A stretch of DNA of 61,286 nucleotides, taken from the NCBI GenBank assembly GCA_031548675.1, contig JAVBQU010000090.1:1-61286 (forward strand), given 5' to 3'. Every line of letters begins with the position of its first letter. Positions within the stretch are counted from its first letter, which is position 1. Shown one piece after another: positions 1-8,459 of the stretch. Source of the stretch: JAVBQU01 sp031548675. Lineage in GTDB: Bacteria > Bacteroidota > Bacteroidia > Bacteroidales > P3. The translations under genes were made by a program, and so were the position numbers. Under the pieces are notes generated by a model that searched no databases, was not told the DNA's origin, and was given only the letters and a program-made list of their open reading frames with translations.

Positions 1-1111
1 CGGTCGTGTTGTCGTCCCATTCCACAATATCGAATTCCATGTTCACGGCTTTGGCGTTGAAAGCTTTGTCGGGCGTGTCGTAGCCATCGCCCGACACGCT
101 GGTAATCTTCAGCTGGTAACGGTGGTTTCGCAAAATATCGCGGAAATTCTTGTTCCCGTCGGTGGTAAAGAAATCCAAGCGGTAATAGCTGGTAGCTTTT
201 CCGTCAAAACTTCCGCCCACTACCACGCAGGTAGCTTCCGACGATTTATTGGCAGTGGTTCCTTTGGCTTCGAACAGGTACATAGTACGCAGGAAAGCGC
301 GTTCCATACCGTCCGGCACTATGTATTGCAAAGCGGTAGTATTGTTGATGTTGCCTTCGGGAACGGTCGCAAACTTTACGCGGGTTGTTCCCCCGTCCAG
401 ATTGGCGGGGTCGGGCACTATGCGCCCTTTATTTTTACTGTTGTAAACATATATTTCTTCGAGCGTAAAATTCGTTACGGCATCGGCAAGCGCCACGTCC
501 ATGCGGGCAATGCCGCGTAATAGCTTAATATCTTTAATTTCTGTAGTAGCGTCGTTTACAAGAATAGATTTCTCGCCCCACATGGGAAATGACGTAAACG
601 TTTTGCCCGTTGCATTGTCCGGCTTATCGTTGTTGGCATTCCAGTTTCCGGCATTTGAGTAAACAAGGCGTGCCAGCAATTCGTCTTTGTCGGTGCCTTC
701 GCCAATTTCGCCCAAGGCTTCTAATTGAGGGCGTACATTGGCCAAAAGGACAATGGTTTGCGCATTCGTATTTTTAATCAGCTTTACCGTAAATTGTTTT
801 TTGGCGCCATTGGTTCCGCTTGCAAGGTCGGTAATAGATGTGCCTTTTGCACCGTAAGCAAATTCCCAACCCGAAGCAGTAGAGCCGGGTTTGAAAACCA
901 GCAGGTCGATGGTTTCCACCGCATTTTCGTCGGTTTCTGAAATGGCATACGTTTTGGCTGTAGAAGCGGCAGGCATTTGCACCGTCATTTTTACAAGGGC
1001 TTCCCCTTCGGTAACAGCGCCGTGGTTGTCCGAAAATGGGTCTTCTTTGACACATCCCACAAAAAAAACAATCCATAGAAAGGACAGTCCGTATTTCAGA
1101 AATTGTTTCAT
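1..1111 (-). CDS. fimbrillin-like lipoprotein, C-terminally cut by window edge
   Basis: My translation runs from an ATG at 1111 leftward without a stop to base 1, so the 3' end lies outside the window (370 codons seen). The N-terminus is a lipoprotein signal ending in the lipobox FVGC with the lipidated cysteine near residue 20, followed by KED. The visible C-terminal part has a beta-rich stretch ending MEFDIVEWDD, the pattern seen near the end of FimA/Mfa-family fimbrillins. It is the fifth gene of the leftward fimbrial operon, after the Mfa2-like anchor gene, so an accessory or tip subunit (Mfa3/FimC-like position) is the best inference. Exact subunit role is not decided by sequence. Confidence 0.8.
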   Translation of the reverse strand, partial: MKQFLKYGLSFLWIVFFVGCVKEDPFSDNHGAVTEGEALVKMTVQMPAASTAKTYAISETDENAVETIDLLVFKPGSTASGWEFAYGAKGTSITDLASGTNGAKKQFTVKLIKNTNAQTIVLLANVRPQLEALGEIGEGTDKDELLARLVYSNAGNWNANNDKPDNATGKTFTSFPMWGEKSILVNDATTEIKDIKLLRGIARMDVALADAVTNFTLEEIYVYNSKNKGRIVPDPANLDGGTTRVKFATVPEGNINNTTALQYIVPDGMERAFLRTMYLFEAKGTTANKSSEATCVVVGGSFDGKATSYYRLDFFTTDGNKNFRDILRNHRYQLKITSVSGDGYDTPDKAFNAKAVNMEFDIVEWDDNTT

Positions 1112-1153
1112 AATCTTATTTTCATTTTTAGTATTTATTTCGTTGTTGTTCCC

Positions 1154-1188
1154 AACCTAACAGGTCTGGTATCTTTACCTGTTAGGTT
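1154..1188 (-). promoter_or_regulatory. stable intergenic hairpin between two fimbrial genes
   Basis: Perfect 12-bp stem (AACCTAACAGGT / ACCTGTTAGGTT) with an 11-base loop in the 84-bp gap between the Mfa2-like gene and the next lipoprotein gene. No U-run follows in the leftward direction, so it is more likely an mRNA processing or stability element than a full terminator. Confidence 0.55.
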
Positions 1189-1195
1189 TTATTTC

Positions 1196-2098
1196 TTAAA
1201 GCTCTTCGTCGGTTTCGTTTACAGACCAGCCGTTAATGCTGATGGTAAACGAATCGTCGTCGATAAACACAAATTCAATTTCAAATTCGTGCATACAGCC
1301 GAAATCCACGTCGGCTATGCGTTCGGTAATCAATTGTACCAAATCGCCGCTAAAGACTTCTTTTCCTGTCGCCGCATGGGTCAGCGAAAGGGACGGGTGA
1401 TTTCCCACGCCCGGATTGAGCATGCAGGAATAAGCCTGCGCCTTTCCTTCGCCGTTGGGCACAAGCGGTTGTATATAGTTCAGCTTCCCTTGGGAAGTGC
1501 AGGAATTGTCGAATTTAAAGCAATTGTCGTCGCCGGTAATACAAAGGCGATAGGTGTCCTGTGCGTTCATGCCGGAAACGGACACGCGGATTCCGGTGGT
1601 ATTTTTGGTCAGTTGAACCAAATGGCTGGCGCCTGCTTCCACAGTATCCAAGCCGAAATAAAGCGATTCGCGGCACACCAGCACCGAATCGGGCGTGCTG
1701 CCGCCATTCCCTTTCCGCAGCCGCAACAGGGCTTCGCCGAAAGTGGTGGTTCCCGCCACAAATCCGGCAGGCGTTAATTGATAGGCGTTGCCTGTTCCCG
1801 CCCAGGTAACAATGGTATGTTTTCCGGCAGGCAATGGTAATTTGCAGCTATAGTCTTTGCCGATTTGGATGTCGGATTGCACAAACTCGGCGGTAAATAG
1901 TCCGTTTGCATCGAATACAAATAAGTGCAGGCTGTCTATATCGGCCGGATACACGGCTTCGGGATTACACTTGTCGGCATACGCAAAATGCAGGCGTGTG
2001 GTGGCAGGCGGGCAATCCGAAAGGTCTTCCTTGATGCAGCCGGCAAGCAACAGCAAGCAACAGGCAACCGGAACTAATTGGGTAAGTAAATACTTCAT
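1196..2098 (-). CDS. FimB/Mfa2-family fimbrial anchor lipoprotein
   Basis: A 300-residue protein with a lipoprotein signal peptide (lipobox LAGC, Cys21) followed by IKEDLSDCP, which is characteristic of the Mfa2/FimB family that anchors fimbriae to the outer membrane and sets their length. The body contains the typical early segment with TRLHFAYAD and LHLFVFDANG (about residues 34-67) and PAGKHTIVTWAG (about 91-102). It lies directly downstream of the major fimbrillin gene, the usual order in Porphyromonas, Bacteroides and Parabacteroides fimbrial loci. The 81-bp gap upstream holds a terminator-like hairpin, which would lower its expression relative to the major subunit. Family assignment is confident; role is inferred from the family. 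Confidence 0.88.
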   Translation of the reverse strand: MKYLLTQLVPVACCLLLLAGCIKEDLSDCPPATTRLHFAYADKCNPEAVYPADIDSLHLFVFDANGLFTAEFVQSDIQIGKDYSCKLPLPAGKHTIVTWAGTGNAYQLTPAGFVAGTTTFGEALLRLRKGNGGSTPDSVLVCRESLYFGLDTVEAGASHLVQLTKNTTGIRVSVSGMNAQDTYRLCITGDDNCFKFDNSCTSQGKLNYIQPLVPNGEGKAQAYSCMLNPGVGNHPSLSLTHAATGKEVFSGDLVQLITERIADVDFGCMHEFEIEFVFIDDDSFTISINGWSVNETDEEL

Positions 2099-2121
2099 GT
2101 CTTAATTTTAGAAATGAAAAA

Positions 2122-2157
2122 GGAAGGGAATGCGGGGGTTAGCCCGCACCCCTTTCC
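2122..2157 (-). terminator. terminator-like hairpin between major and anchor fimbrial genes
   Basis: On the minus strand the gap has a stem with core TGCGGG / CCCGCA and an imperfect outer extension (GGAAAGGG with CCCTTCC), followed by TTTTT. It follows the major fimbrillin stop and precedes the Mfa2-like start. As read-through is needed to express downstream genes, it probably acts as a partial terminator. Confidence 0.55.
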
Positions 2158-2179
2158 GGTAACTGCAATGAAACCGGAT

Positions 2180-3517
2180 TTATAACTCAAATTCTTCGTC
2201 AAACGGCGTCCACGGGTCAATATCTATATCGGCGTCGATGTTGGTATTTTCCTTGATATCGCCGGTATCTGCGGGTGTTCCCGGTGCGCTGATGCTTTTA
2301 ATCGTTACTTTGTAATAGTTGTTACGCAACACATCGTATTTGTTGGCCACAATTTCACCGTCGGAATTAGACGCTTTATTGAGATAGGCGCGGTAGTAGC
2401 AGAAACCGTTGTCGTATGTAACCTTCGTCAAATTGCCATTGGCAGCGGCATAAGTGTCGGCTTCGAGTTCATCGTCGAAATAATAGACTTCCCCACTTGT
2501 CAATATTACTTTATAGAAAGTTCCATTCACGAAATTGGGCGTTTTAGGCGCACCGTTTCCGTCCACCACAATAGCGGGCGTAAATTTGGCGCGTACCGAA
2601 ATGTACGTAACATTCGACCCGTCGGGATTAAACGTTTGAGTAGTATTTTCGGGGGCATAAGCCGTACTTAAATCGGTTATGGCCGCTGTTGCCGATGAAC
2701 TTATTTTTTTGTAGTCCGATGCTGCAATCGTAATAAAATCGCCGGCGGCGCTGCTTGACCAGTTCGGGTCTACTACATTTTTGGCGGCATTTAGCTGCTG
2801 CTTTGCATACGTTTTTGTATTGGCATTGCCAATGGCAAAACTGATGTCGGACAATGTACCGCCCGTGCACGTATAATTATCCACATCGGCTATGGCTGTT
2901 CCTGCCTTTGCCGTTACCTTTGCTACCAACCGTTTCACGGTAGCTTTTACTTTGTTGTCGGTTTCAGAATCGGGGGCGCCTTCCGAGCCTTCCATTACAA
3001 ATGTTTTCTCATTGGGCTTTGTGCTGAACATGGCCACGCCGTTGGCAGGCGATACTAATTCCGATACCGCGCCAATTTCATAAACCAGTTTATCCAACTC
3101 TGTGATGGCTTCGCCTTTCGTCGTCGGAAGTGTTCCTCCGTAGTTCAGGGCGGCAAAAATTTTCTTTTTACCGGTAGTCGTAGCAATTTTATCGCTAAAC
3201 TCATAAGTATTGCCGGTTAAGGTAAAATTATCTTTCGACAACGATTTGTTCTCTTCCAGCACAAAGGTTCCATCAGTCGCTTCGGCATAAATCAACAGGT
3301 TGATAGTTTCCATCTTCACTTCGTCGGCCGTTGCATTCGGGTCAGCGGCATAAGTTTGTACACTGGGCATGGTTATGGCCAACCGCATGGTAGTCGGATT
3401 TCCTTTTTTGATTTCGGCAGAGTTGGAACCCGGCACATTCTCTTCTTTGTTACAGCTTGTGAAACCCATTGCAAGGGCGGCTGCTACAAACATTACTGAA
3501 AAAATTTTTCTTCTCAT
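2180..3517 (-). CDS. Mfa1-family major fimbrillin
   Basis: A 445-residue lipoprotein precursor: signal peptide with lipobox FTSC (cysteine about residue 22) followed by NKEENVPG. The mature chain is Ala/Thr/Lys-rich and beta-rich. MRLAITMPS (about 44-52) resembles the start of fimbrillin N-terminal domains, and the C-terminus IDIDPWTPFDEEFEL matches the conserved DPW-type end of Mfa1-type shaft proteins. In this family the precursor is lipidated, exported, cleaved by a protease after an arginine or lysine, and polymerised by donor-strand exchange at the outer membrane. It sits third in the operon, between the OmpA-like gene and the anchor gene. Being the predicted shaft subunit it should be the most expressed, which fits the hairpin that follows. 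Confidence 0.87.
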   Translation of the reverse strand: MRRKIFSVMFVAAALAMGFTSCNKEENVPGSNSAEIKKGNPTTMRLAITMPSVQTYAADPNATADEVKMETINLLIYAEATDGTFVLEENKSLSKDNFTLTGNTYEFSDKIATTTGKKKIFAALNYGGTLPTTKGEAITELDKLVYEIGAVSELVSPANGVAMFSTKPNEKTFVMEGSEGAPDSETDNKVKATVKRLVAKVTAKAGTAIADVDNYTCTGGTLSDISFAIGNANTKTYAKQQLNAAKNVVDPNWSSSAAGDFITIAASDYKKISSSATAAITDLSTAYAPENTTQTFNPDGSNVTYISVRAKFTPAIVVDGNGAPKTPNFVNGTFYKVILTSGEVYYFDDELEADTYAAANGNLTKVTYDNGFCYYRAYLNKASNSDGEIVANKYDVLRNNYYKVTIKSISAPGTPADTGDIKENTNIDADIDIDPWTPFDEEFEL

Positions 3518-3567
3518 CTGTTTAAAAAATTTGAATTAATAAAAATTTGAACTGTTTTTCTTAGTTG

Positions 3568-5070
3568 TTAATCTTTTGTTTTCTCTATCTCTTTTGTATT
3601 GTTTGAGGCTTCTGCATTGCCCGCTGCACAGGCTTTTTCAAAATATTCCGCCGCTTTTTCGTAATCGCCTTTCAGTCCTGCGAGCACGCCCGCATTGTTC
3701 CAATAGGCGGCATTGTGTTGGGTTATTTTGGAAAGATATTTTTCGGCAGAAAGGGTGTCTTTCCGGTTCAGGGCGTTGGCGGCGGCGTTCAGGTTGGCTA
3801 CGTCGCTTTGCGGGAAAATCCGGGCGGCGGTTTCAAATACTTCGTTGAAGGCATCCGAACCGGGTTCATACGTGTTGGCTATCAGGAACAGTTCGTTCAG
3901 CGAAAGGCCGGACGGGCGGGTTTTCATCACCTCTTTCCCTTTTTCAACAGTAAACGGCAACACGGTATAATTCAACTCATATTCGCTGCGCCGCAGTTTC
4001 GGGAAAATAGTTTTCAGCATACTGTAGTAAGGCGCGCCGCCTGCCAAATCCATCAGCTTCTTTTCGCGCCCGTCGAAAATATCGGTACTGCGGATAATAG
4101 CCAATACCTGTTCTTTTTCGTCCATATCCGACTGCGCCACCAACTGTTCCAGCGTTTGCCAGTCTTCGCCTTTGCTTTCTACCTTGAATAATTCGTCCTT
4201 AAAACCATACGTCTTTTTCAGGTGCCCCGCCAGCGCCCGCGCGCGGCTGCCCGACAATTCCATATTAGTGGTGTACAAACCTTCGGGCGACGCGTAGCCG
4301 GTAATAGTAATACCGTTAATAGTGGCGTTGGGGTCGTTTTTTACTAAATTAATGAGGTCATACATCCGCTGTAATTCGGCGGCATTGTTACGAAAATCGG
4401 GATAAATGATTGATTCGTTCAATGGAAAATCCAAGTATGCCTTTCCTGTTTCGCTACGTTGTTTCACTGCTTCCGCTTCGGGCGCCACAAAAGTCGCGTT
4501 CAGTTTGGGTTGGTACACAATATTGCGGTTGGTCGGTTTATCGGCCAATGGTTCCGATGAGGCTACCGTTGTTTCACCGGCACATCCGCAGCGGTCTTCG
4601 CGCAAAATAAGTCCGGCGTTTTCCATCCACGGTTCATAAGGAAAAATTGTTTTATAAACGACAGGAACATTTTCTTTAGAAATATTGATTACCATGCTTG
4701 CCGCTTTGTTTCCTTTGTTCAGCGAGGCCAAGCGTTTTTCGATTTTCTGCCTATTTTTACCGTTGATTTGAATAGCAGGCAACTCTTTCGACTGCTTGCC
4801 CGAATGCACCACAGGGGTCAACAGAATATACGATTTTGAATCTATCGAAATGCTGTCTAATCTGATTTCCATAGAAACAAAAATCGAATCGCCTTTCAGC
4901 ACAAAGGATGACCGTTGAACGGGAATCGTATTTTTTTCCGGCAACGTGGAAGACGTAAGGCTTATGAAAATGAAAGTGGCTATGGCGGAAATGGAAATAA
5001 TAATCAGCAAATCTTTTACAATAGCCAATGTGCGGTTCCTTTTTTTTATAGTCGTAGTCAAATGTTTCAT
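3568..5070 (-). CDS. DUF3868 / OmpA-like protein with C-terminal TPR
   Basis: A 500-residue envelope protein with an N-terminal membrane segment (about residues 18-40). A DUF3868-like N-terminal part follows (about 55-180, including the RCGCAGE cysteine pair), then an OmpA-like peptidoglycan-binding region with GYASPEG at 258-264 and a run of S-R-A-R-A-L, and TPR-like helices at about 425-490. Proteins of this layout are encoded at the start of many Bacteroidales fimbrial operons, next to a DUF3575 protein, as here (8-bp gap). They probably tie the fimbrial assembly platform to the cell wall, but a direct role has not been deduced from this sequence. The next gene downstream is the major fimbrillin, 50 bp away. 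Confidence 0.85.
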   Translation of the reverse strand: MKHLTTTIKKRNRTLAIVKDLLIIISISAIATFIFISLTSSTLPEKNTIPVQRSSFVLKGDSIFVSMEIRLDSISIDSKSYILLTPVVHSGKQSKELPAIQINGKNRQKIEKRLASLNKGNKAASMVINISKENVPVVYKTIFPYEPWMENAGLILREDRCGCAGETTVASSEPLADKPTNRNIVYQPKLNATFVAPEAEAVKQRSETGKAYLDFPLNESIIYPDFRNNAAELQRMYDLINLVKNDPNATINGITITGYASPEGLYTTNMELSGSRARALAGHLKKTYGFKDELFKVESKGEDWQTLEQLVAQSDMDEKEQVLAIIRSTDIFDGREKKLMDLAGGAPYYSMLKTIFPKLRRSEYELNYTVLPFTVEKGKEVMKTRPSGLSLNELFLIANTYEPGSDAFNEVFETAARIFPQSDVANLNAAANALNRKDTLSAEKYLSKITQHNAAYWNNAGVLAGLKGDYEKAAEYFEKACAAGNAEASNNTKEIEKTKD

Positions 5071-5078
5071 AGTCCACG

Positions 5079-5678
5079 TTATTTAATCATATAAATGAGG
5101 CTGATTCCGGCGCGGGTGGGGCCTACGTAGTGTTTGGTTTCGCTGCCCAGCTTTTCACCGCATTTTTCGCAGGGGAATTTGTCATACGAAAGGTAGGCAT
5201 AGCCGATTCCCAGCGTAGCTTCCAGCGACCAACGTTTCCCTAAAACCCAATGATAGCCGTAGCTGACACCGGCGCCGGCCAGCCAGCCTTCAAAACGTTG
5301 GGTGTTCATGTATTCCGAAAACGGCGGGCTGTCCAATCCGCCCACATTATAAAAAGCATAATGAGCGTGCAAACCGAAAAAATGCCCGTTGAAGGCTTCG
5401 CATGTCCACCAGCGAAGTTCGGGTTGCACCAGAATATGTTTCCATTTTTTATTATGGTCGAAAGTCCAGGGATTGTAACTGACGGGAATGTCAAAGGTGG
5501 TTTTCCGTCCCAAACGGAATTCCGCCCCCAGGTTCAGGGTGGCGGTGGCATCGTAGAGCAGGTTGGTTTTAACGGAAACAGCAGGTAACCGCGCCTGCCG
5601 TAACGTAGGGGTTTCCTGGGCCAGTAATCCGGCCGAGAATAGAGCGGATAATAGCGTGATTGTTACCTTTTTCAGCAT
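5079..5678 (-). CDS. DUF3575 outer-membrane protein, first gene of fimbrial operon
   Basis: A 199-residue protein with a Sec signal peptide ending near SAGLLAQ. The mature chain matches DUF3575: KTNLLYDATATLNLGAE at the start, then alternating aromatic and hydrophobic strands such as SYNPWTF and HILVQPELRWW, typical of a small outer-membrane beta-barrel. It contains a CEKC cysteine pair near residue 173. DUF3575 genes head fimbrial operons in many Bacteroidales. The start at 5678 lies only 34 bp from a palindromic site that may be one end of an invertible segment, so transcription of the whole operon may depend on what lies beyond that site. Confidence 0.85.
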   Translation of the reverse strand: MLKKVTITLLSALFSAGLLAQETPTLRQARLPAVSVKTNLLYDATATLNLGAEFRLGRKTTFDIPVSYNPWTFDHNKKWKHILVQPELRWWTCEAFNGHFFGLHAHYAFYNVGGLDSPPFSEYMNTQRFEGWLAGAGVSYGYHWVLGKRWSLEATLGIGYAYLSYDKFPCEKCGEKLGSETKHYVGPTRAGISLIYMIK

Positions 5679-5711
5679 CCTCTTTTCGTTTAATTTTTAT
5701 CTCATTTATAA

Positions 5712-5736
5712 TCTGACACTTACTAAGTGTCGGAAG
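5712..5736. repeat. palindromic site, left copy, upstream of the fimbrial operon
   Basis: Contains the 17-bp core GACACTTACTAAGTGTC, palindromic around a central C, flanked by TCT and GGAAG. A second copy lies at 6921-6945 with central G. Read on opposite strands the two cores are identical, as expected of inverted recombination sites; the flanks are shared in direct orientation. The site lies 34 bp upstream of the first fimbrial gene. Confidence 0.75.
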
Positions 5737-5968
5737 ATTACAAGAGTAATGAGTATTTATTTAATAATCAGGCAGATTGAATGGTGTCAATAAGGTACTT
5801 AACAGCATTTGCTGCACTTTTGAAAAACAAGGGGTTTTGAATGACCTCTTACGATTTGTTTTTATGCTATTTATTTTCCTGAAAAAAAGGTGCTTAAAGG
5901 ATAATTTATATTTTTTATCGTTCCAAACACGCTAAACATTTGCTAAACAATTTAAAAATCAATAATTT

Positions 5969-6850
5969 ATGGTATTACAAGACTTTCAGGAACACATCAG
6001 GTGTTTCAACTACGACCAGACCGACCATGCGCTGATTGACCGCTGGAAAATTTCATCGGAAGAGAGCAAGGAAGTCGTTTCGAGGTATCATACCGTGGTT
6101 TTTCTGCTAACCGGGGAAATTCGTTTTAATTTTCGGGACTATCCTGAAACCGTGATTCGAGCCGGCGAGTTCGTTTTTGTTCCCTTTGCGGCCAAAGTCC
6201 GGTATAAAGGGGTAAAGGATACCGAATTCCTCTTATTGAGAATGAACCAGCACATCCGTTTTTGCGAAAGCTACGGTATCGAACAGCTTTTTATGCACGA
6301 CCGGACGATTGTTTCGTCCAAAGACAAGGTTCATAGTATTTTAAGGGCCAACGAAGTAATTATGAACTATATAAAGAGTTTGAGCGTGTTCTACGACGAT
6401 GGTTTTAAATGCCGCTATTATTTCGATATCAAGGTGCGTGAGTTTTTTGTCCTGCTGCGGTTGTACTATCCCAAAGAAGATTTAAGGCGGTTTTTTCGCA
6501 TGATTTTAAGCGTGGATACTTCTTTTATAGAGTTGGTCAAGATTAATTATGCCAAATACAAGACGGCGCAGGAACTGGCCGAGGCGTTGAATTACAGTCC
6601 TTCGGGCTTTGCCAAGAAATTCAAAGCGGTGTTCGGGCAACCGGTTTACAATTGGATGAAAGAGCAGAAAGCCCAGGACATTTATCATGAGATATGTACG
6701 GGTAAGAAGACTTTCAAGCAGATAGCGACCGAATTCGGGTTTTCCAATTCATCCCATTTCTGCGATTTTTGCAAGGCAAATTTTGGAAATACGCCCGGAA
6801 AAATCAGAAAAAAACCACTAAATGGCGAAAATGCGGAAAAATTAGGTTAG
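5969..6850 (+). CDS. AraC-family transcriptional regulator
   Basis: A 293-residue protein with an N-terminal cupin-like sensing domain (about residues 1-150; ending strand FVFVPFAAKVRYKG) and a C-terminal AraC-type double helix-turn-helix (about 195-285), with AQELAEALNYSPSGFAKKFK as first HTH and KQIATEFGFSNSSHFCDFCK as second. It is transcribed away from the fimbrial operon and lies wholly between the two palindromic sites at 5712-5736 and 6921-6945, so it would move with the segment if that inverts. Family membership is clear; control of the fimbrial genes is inferred from position only. The start at 5969 fits the cupin N-terminus. Confidence 0.9.
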   Translation: MVLQDFQEHIRCFNYDQTDHALIDRWKISSEESKEVVSRYHTVVFLLTGEIRFNFRDYPETVIRAGEFVFVPFAAKVRYKGVKDTEFLLLRMNQHIRFCESYGIEQLFMHDRTIVSSKDKVHSILRANEVIMNYIKSLSVFYDDGFKCRYYFDIKVREFFVLLRLYYPKEDLRRFFRMILSVDTSFIELVKINYAKYKTAQELAEALNYSPSGFAKKFKAVFGQPVYNWMKEQKAQDIYHEICTGKKTFKQIATEFGFSNSSHFCDFCKANFGNTPGKIRKKPLNGENAEKLG

Positions 6851-6881
6851 AATTATGAGCGGATAATTTATTTTATCCTCT

Positions 6882-6889
6882 TATCTTTG
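6882..6889 (+). promoter_or_regulatory. -7 promoter box facing right, just inside the right palindromic site
   Basis: TATCTTTG matches the Bacteroidota -7 consensus TAnnTTTG. As it stands it would transcribe into the right-hand palindrome and the 3' end of the recombinase gene (antisense). Inversion of the segment would place it about 90 bp from the first fimbrial gene and pointing at it. The -33 element is weak. Confidence 0.5.
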
Positions 6890-6920
6890 CAGCATCAATC
6901 TTTGGTAAAGTTTATTATTC

Positions 6921-6945
6921 ATCTGACACTTAGTAAGTGTCGGAA
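6921..6945. repeat. palindromic site, right copy, next to the recombinase gene
   Basis: TCTGACACTTA-G-TAAGTGTCGGAAG: identical to the left copy at 5712-5736 except for the central base (G instead of C). It lies 76 bp beyond the stop of the tyrosine recombinase gene and 70 bp after the AraC stop. Confidence 0.75.
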
Positions 6946-7021
6946 GCGTTACTTAACCTCTTTCACGTTACAAAGGTACGCAATTTTCTTCTTTTTCCCC
7001 GTAATTTTCCCCGCGATTTCA

Positions 7022-8305
7022 TTACTGATTTACAGCCTCATAAGGTTCTTTTATGGCGGTAATTATCAGGTCGTTTGCATCGTCCAGGATGGAACGGTCG
7101 AAAGAGGCGAGGTAGGCGTAAGTAATCTTTTGAGAGGAATGTCCCAGCGCTTCGCTGATAACACCGATAGGCAGATTTTTGAGTTTCCCGATGGTAGCCC
7201 ACGAATGCCGCGCCACATGTGTGGTTACCTTGCTTTTTACATTGGCCATTTTGGCCAGTTCTTTCAGGCGGCAGTTCTGGATACGCATGGCGGTTTCGTA
7301 TTGCAGCCGGGCGCTTTTACCTGCTTGGATAATCGGGAAAATGTATTCGGATGTTCTTACTTCGCCGGCAAAGCTGTCCATAATATTTTGCATTTCTTCG
7401 GTTACCCTGACCTCTACCAATTGTCCGGTTTTCTTTCGGTAATAACGGATAAACCCTTTTTGGATATTGTCTTTCCGTAAATAGGCCAAATCTATGAAGC
7501 ACATGCCGCGGGCGTTAAAACTGAAAAAGAATAGTTTCCACGCATGTTGCAAGCCTGATAAATTCTTGTATTCGGGGGAACCGGGTGTTTCGGTTTGCAG
7601 CCTCTTTTGTATATCCAATTTGTGTAATTCGTGTATATCCTCAATCGTTAAGGCGCGTTTGACCGTTTTTTTAATTCCGGTATAAACTTCCCGGAATGGC
7701 TTTTCCCGCTTGACCGGAATGCGTTTTTCGGCGGTTGCCTTGTTGTAGATAGCCCGCAGGTTGCGCATGTGGTAGGAAATGGTATTGGGCATTTTCCCTT
7801 TTTCTTTCAGGTCGCTTTCATACGCTTTTATCAGGCTGGCGTTGATATGGGTAAGCGGAATATCCTTGCCTTTATTGAATTTCACCAAGCCGCTGGCGAC
7901 TGTCCGGTAGGCTCTGGCGGTACGTTCCTGTCCCGCTTTTTCTAGTTTTTTGGCTTGCAGTTCGGTAAACGACAGCAAGTGTCCGCTGTCGCGCAGGTAG
8001 TTGTAATCCGTAAAAATGTCGTCGATGGTATAGAAACCCTGTTTTTCCAGTTTCCGGATTAATGTTTGAAGGATGTTGGTTATATCCCTGATTTTTTCAT
8101 CCGTTTCTTCCAAATGCCTGATCCGGTGCGGACTGTTTTCGGGATAAATGATTGTTTGATTTTCCTTGTCCCATTCTTCGGGAAAGATGCGCGAAGCAAC
8201 AGTTACCGTTTTTGTTTTACGGCTTTGTATCACCCGCAGGTAAATACTACCCGGGTGGCGCCCCATCTTGGACGAGGGGCGGAATACAAAAGAAATTGAT
8301 GTCAT
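7022..8305 (-). CDS. tyrosine site-specific recombinase (Tsr/integrase type)
   Basis: A 427-residue Bacteroidota-type integrase: arm-binding N-terminal domain (about residues 1-100), SAM-like core-binding domain (about 110-200) and catalytic domain (about 215-410). The visible catalytic residues are R266 in FNARG, the HxxR box H363-R366 in THVARHSW, H389 in LGHSS and nucleophile Y398 in TYAYLASF. No key residue is missing. This family includes DNA invertases that flip promoters of surface structures in Bacteroides as well as mobile-element integrases. It is adjacent to two palindromic sites bracketing the AraC gene and near a fimbrial operon, which favours an invertase or local integrase role. 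Its start overlaps a small inverted repeat (8306-8335). Confidence 0.92.
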   Translation of the reverse strand: MTSISFVFRPSSKMGRHPGSIYLRVIQSRKTKTVTVASRIFPEEWDKENQTIIYPENSPHRIRHLEETDEKIRDITNILQTLIRKLEKQGFYTIDDIFTDYNYLRDSGHLLSFTELQAKKLEKAGQERTARAYRTVASGLVKFNKGKDIPLTHINASLIKAYESDLKEKGKMPNTISYHMRNLRAIYNKATAEKRIPVKREKPFREVYTGIKKTVKRALTIEDIHELHKLDIQKRLQTETPGSPEYKNLSGLQHAWKLFFFSFNARGMCFIDLAYLRKDNIQKGFIRYYRKKTGQLVEVRVTEEMQNIMDSFAGEVRTSEYIFPIIQAGKSARLQYETAMRIQNCRLKELAKMANVKSKVTTHVARHSWATIGKLKNLPIGVISEALGHSSQKITYAYLASFDRSILDDANDLIITAIKEPYEAVNQ

Positions 8306-8341
8306 TGCAGTTATTCATTTTATTAATTCACTGCAAAAATA
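8306..8341 (-). promoter_or_regulatory. recombinase promoter box and leader hairpin
   Basis: On the minus strand TATTTTTG (8334-8341) is a -7 box. Between it and the recombinase ATG lies a 6-bp inverted repeat (TGCAGT at 8306-8311, ACTGCA at 8330-8335), a possible operator or leader hairpin. Confidence 0.45.
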
Positions 8342-8459
8342 CGGGTTATCTGTTTTTTTTGAGAAAGGAACGGCTTAAATTCTCTTATATTTCACTTCCA
8401 AGACACCGTTGTTGTAAGATGTAAAGTAGCATAAAGACACAGTCAATCAACCTAAAACT

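Noticed and set aside
122..520. Long open frame on the plus strand across the fimbrial gene
   Set aside because: It is antisense to the fimbrillin-like lipoprotein, has no family features and reflects the codon bias of the minus-strand gene. The same applies to the plus-strand frames at 1103-1777 and 3715-4191.
6851..6873. Lac-operator-like sequence TGAGCGGATAA after the AraC stop
   Set aside because: It matches one half of lacO closely, but no LacI-family gene is in the window and the rest of the operator symmetry is missing. Probably chance in AT-rich DNA.
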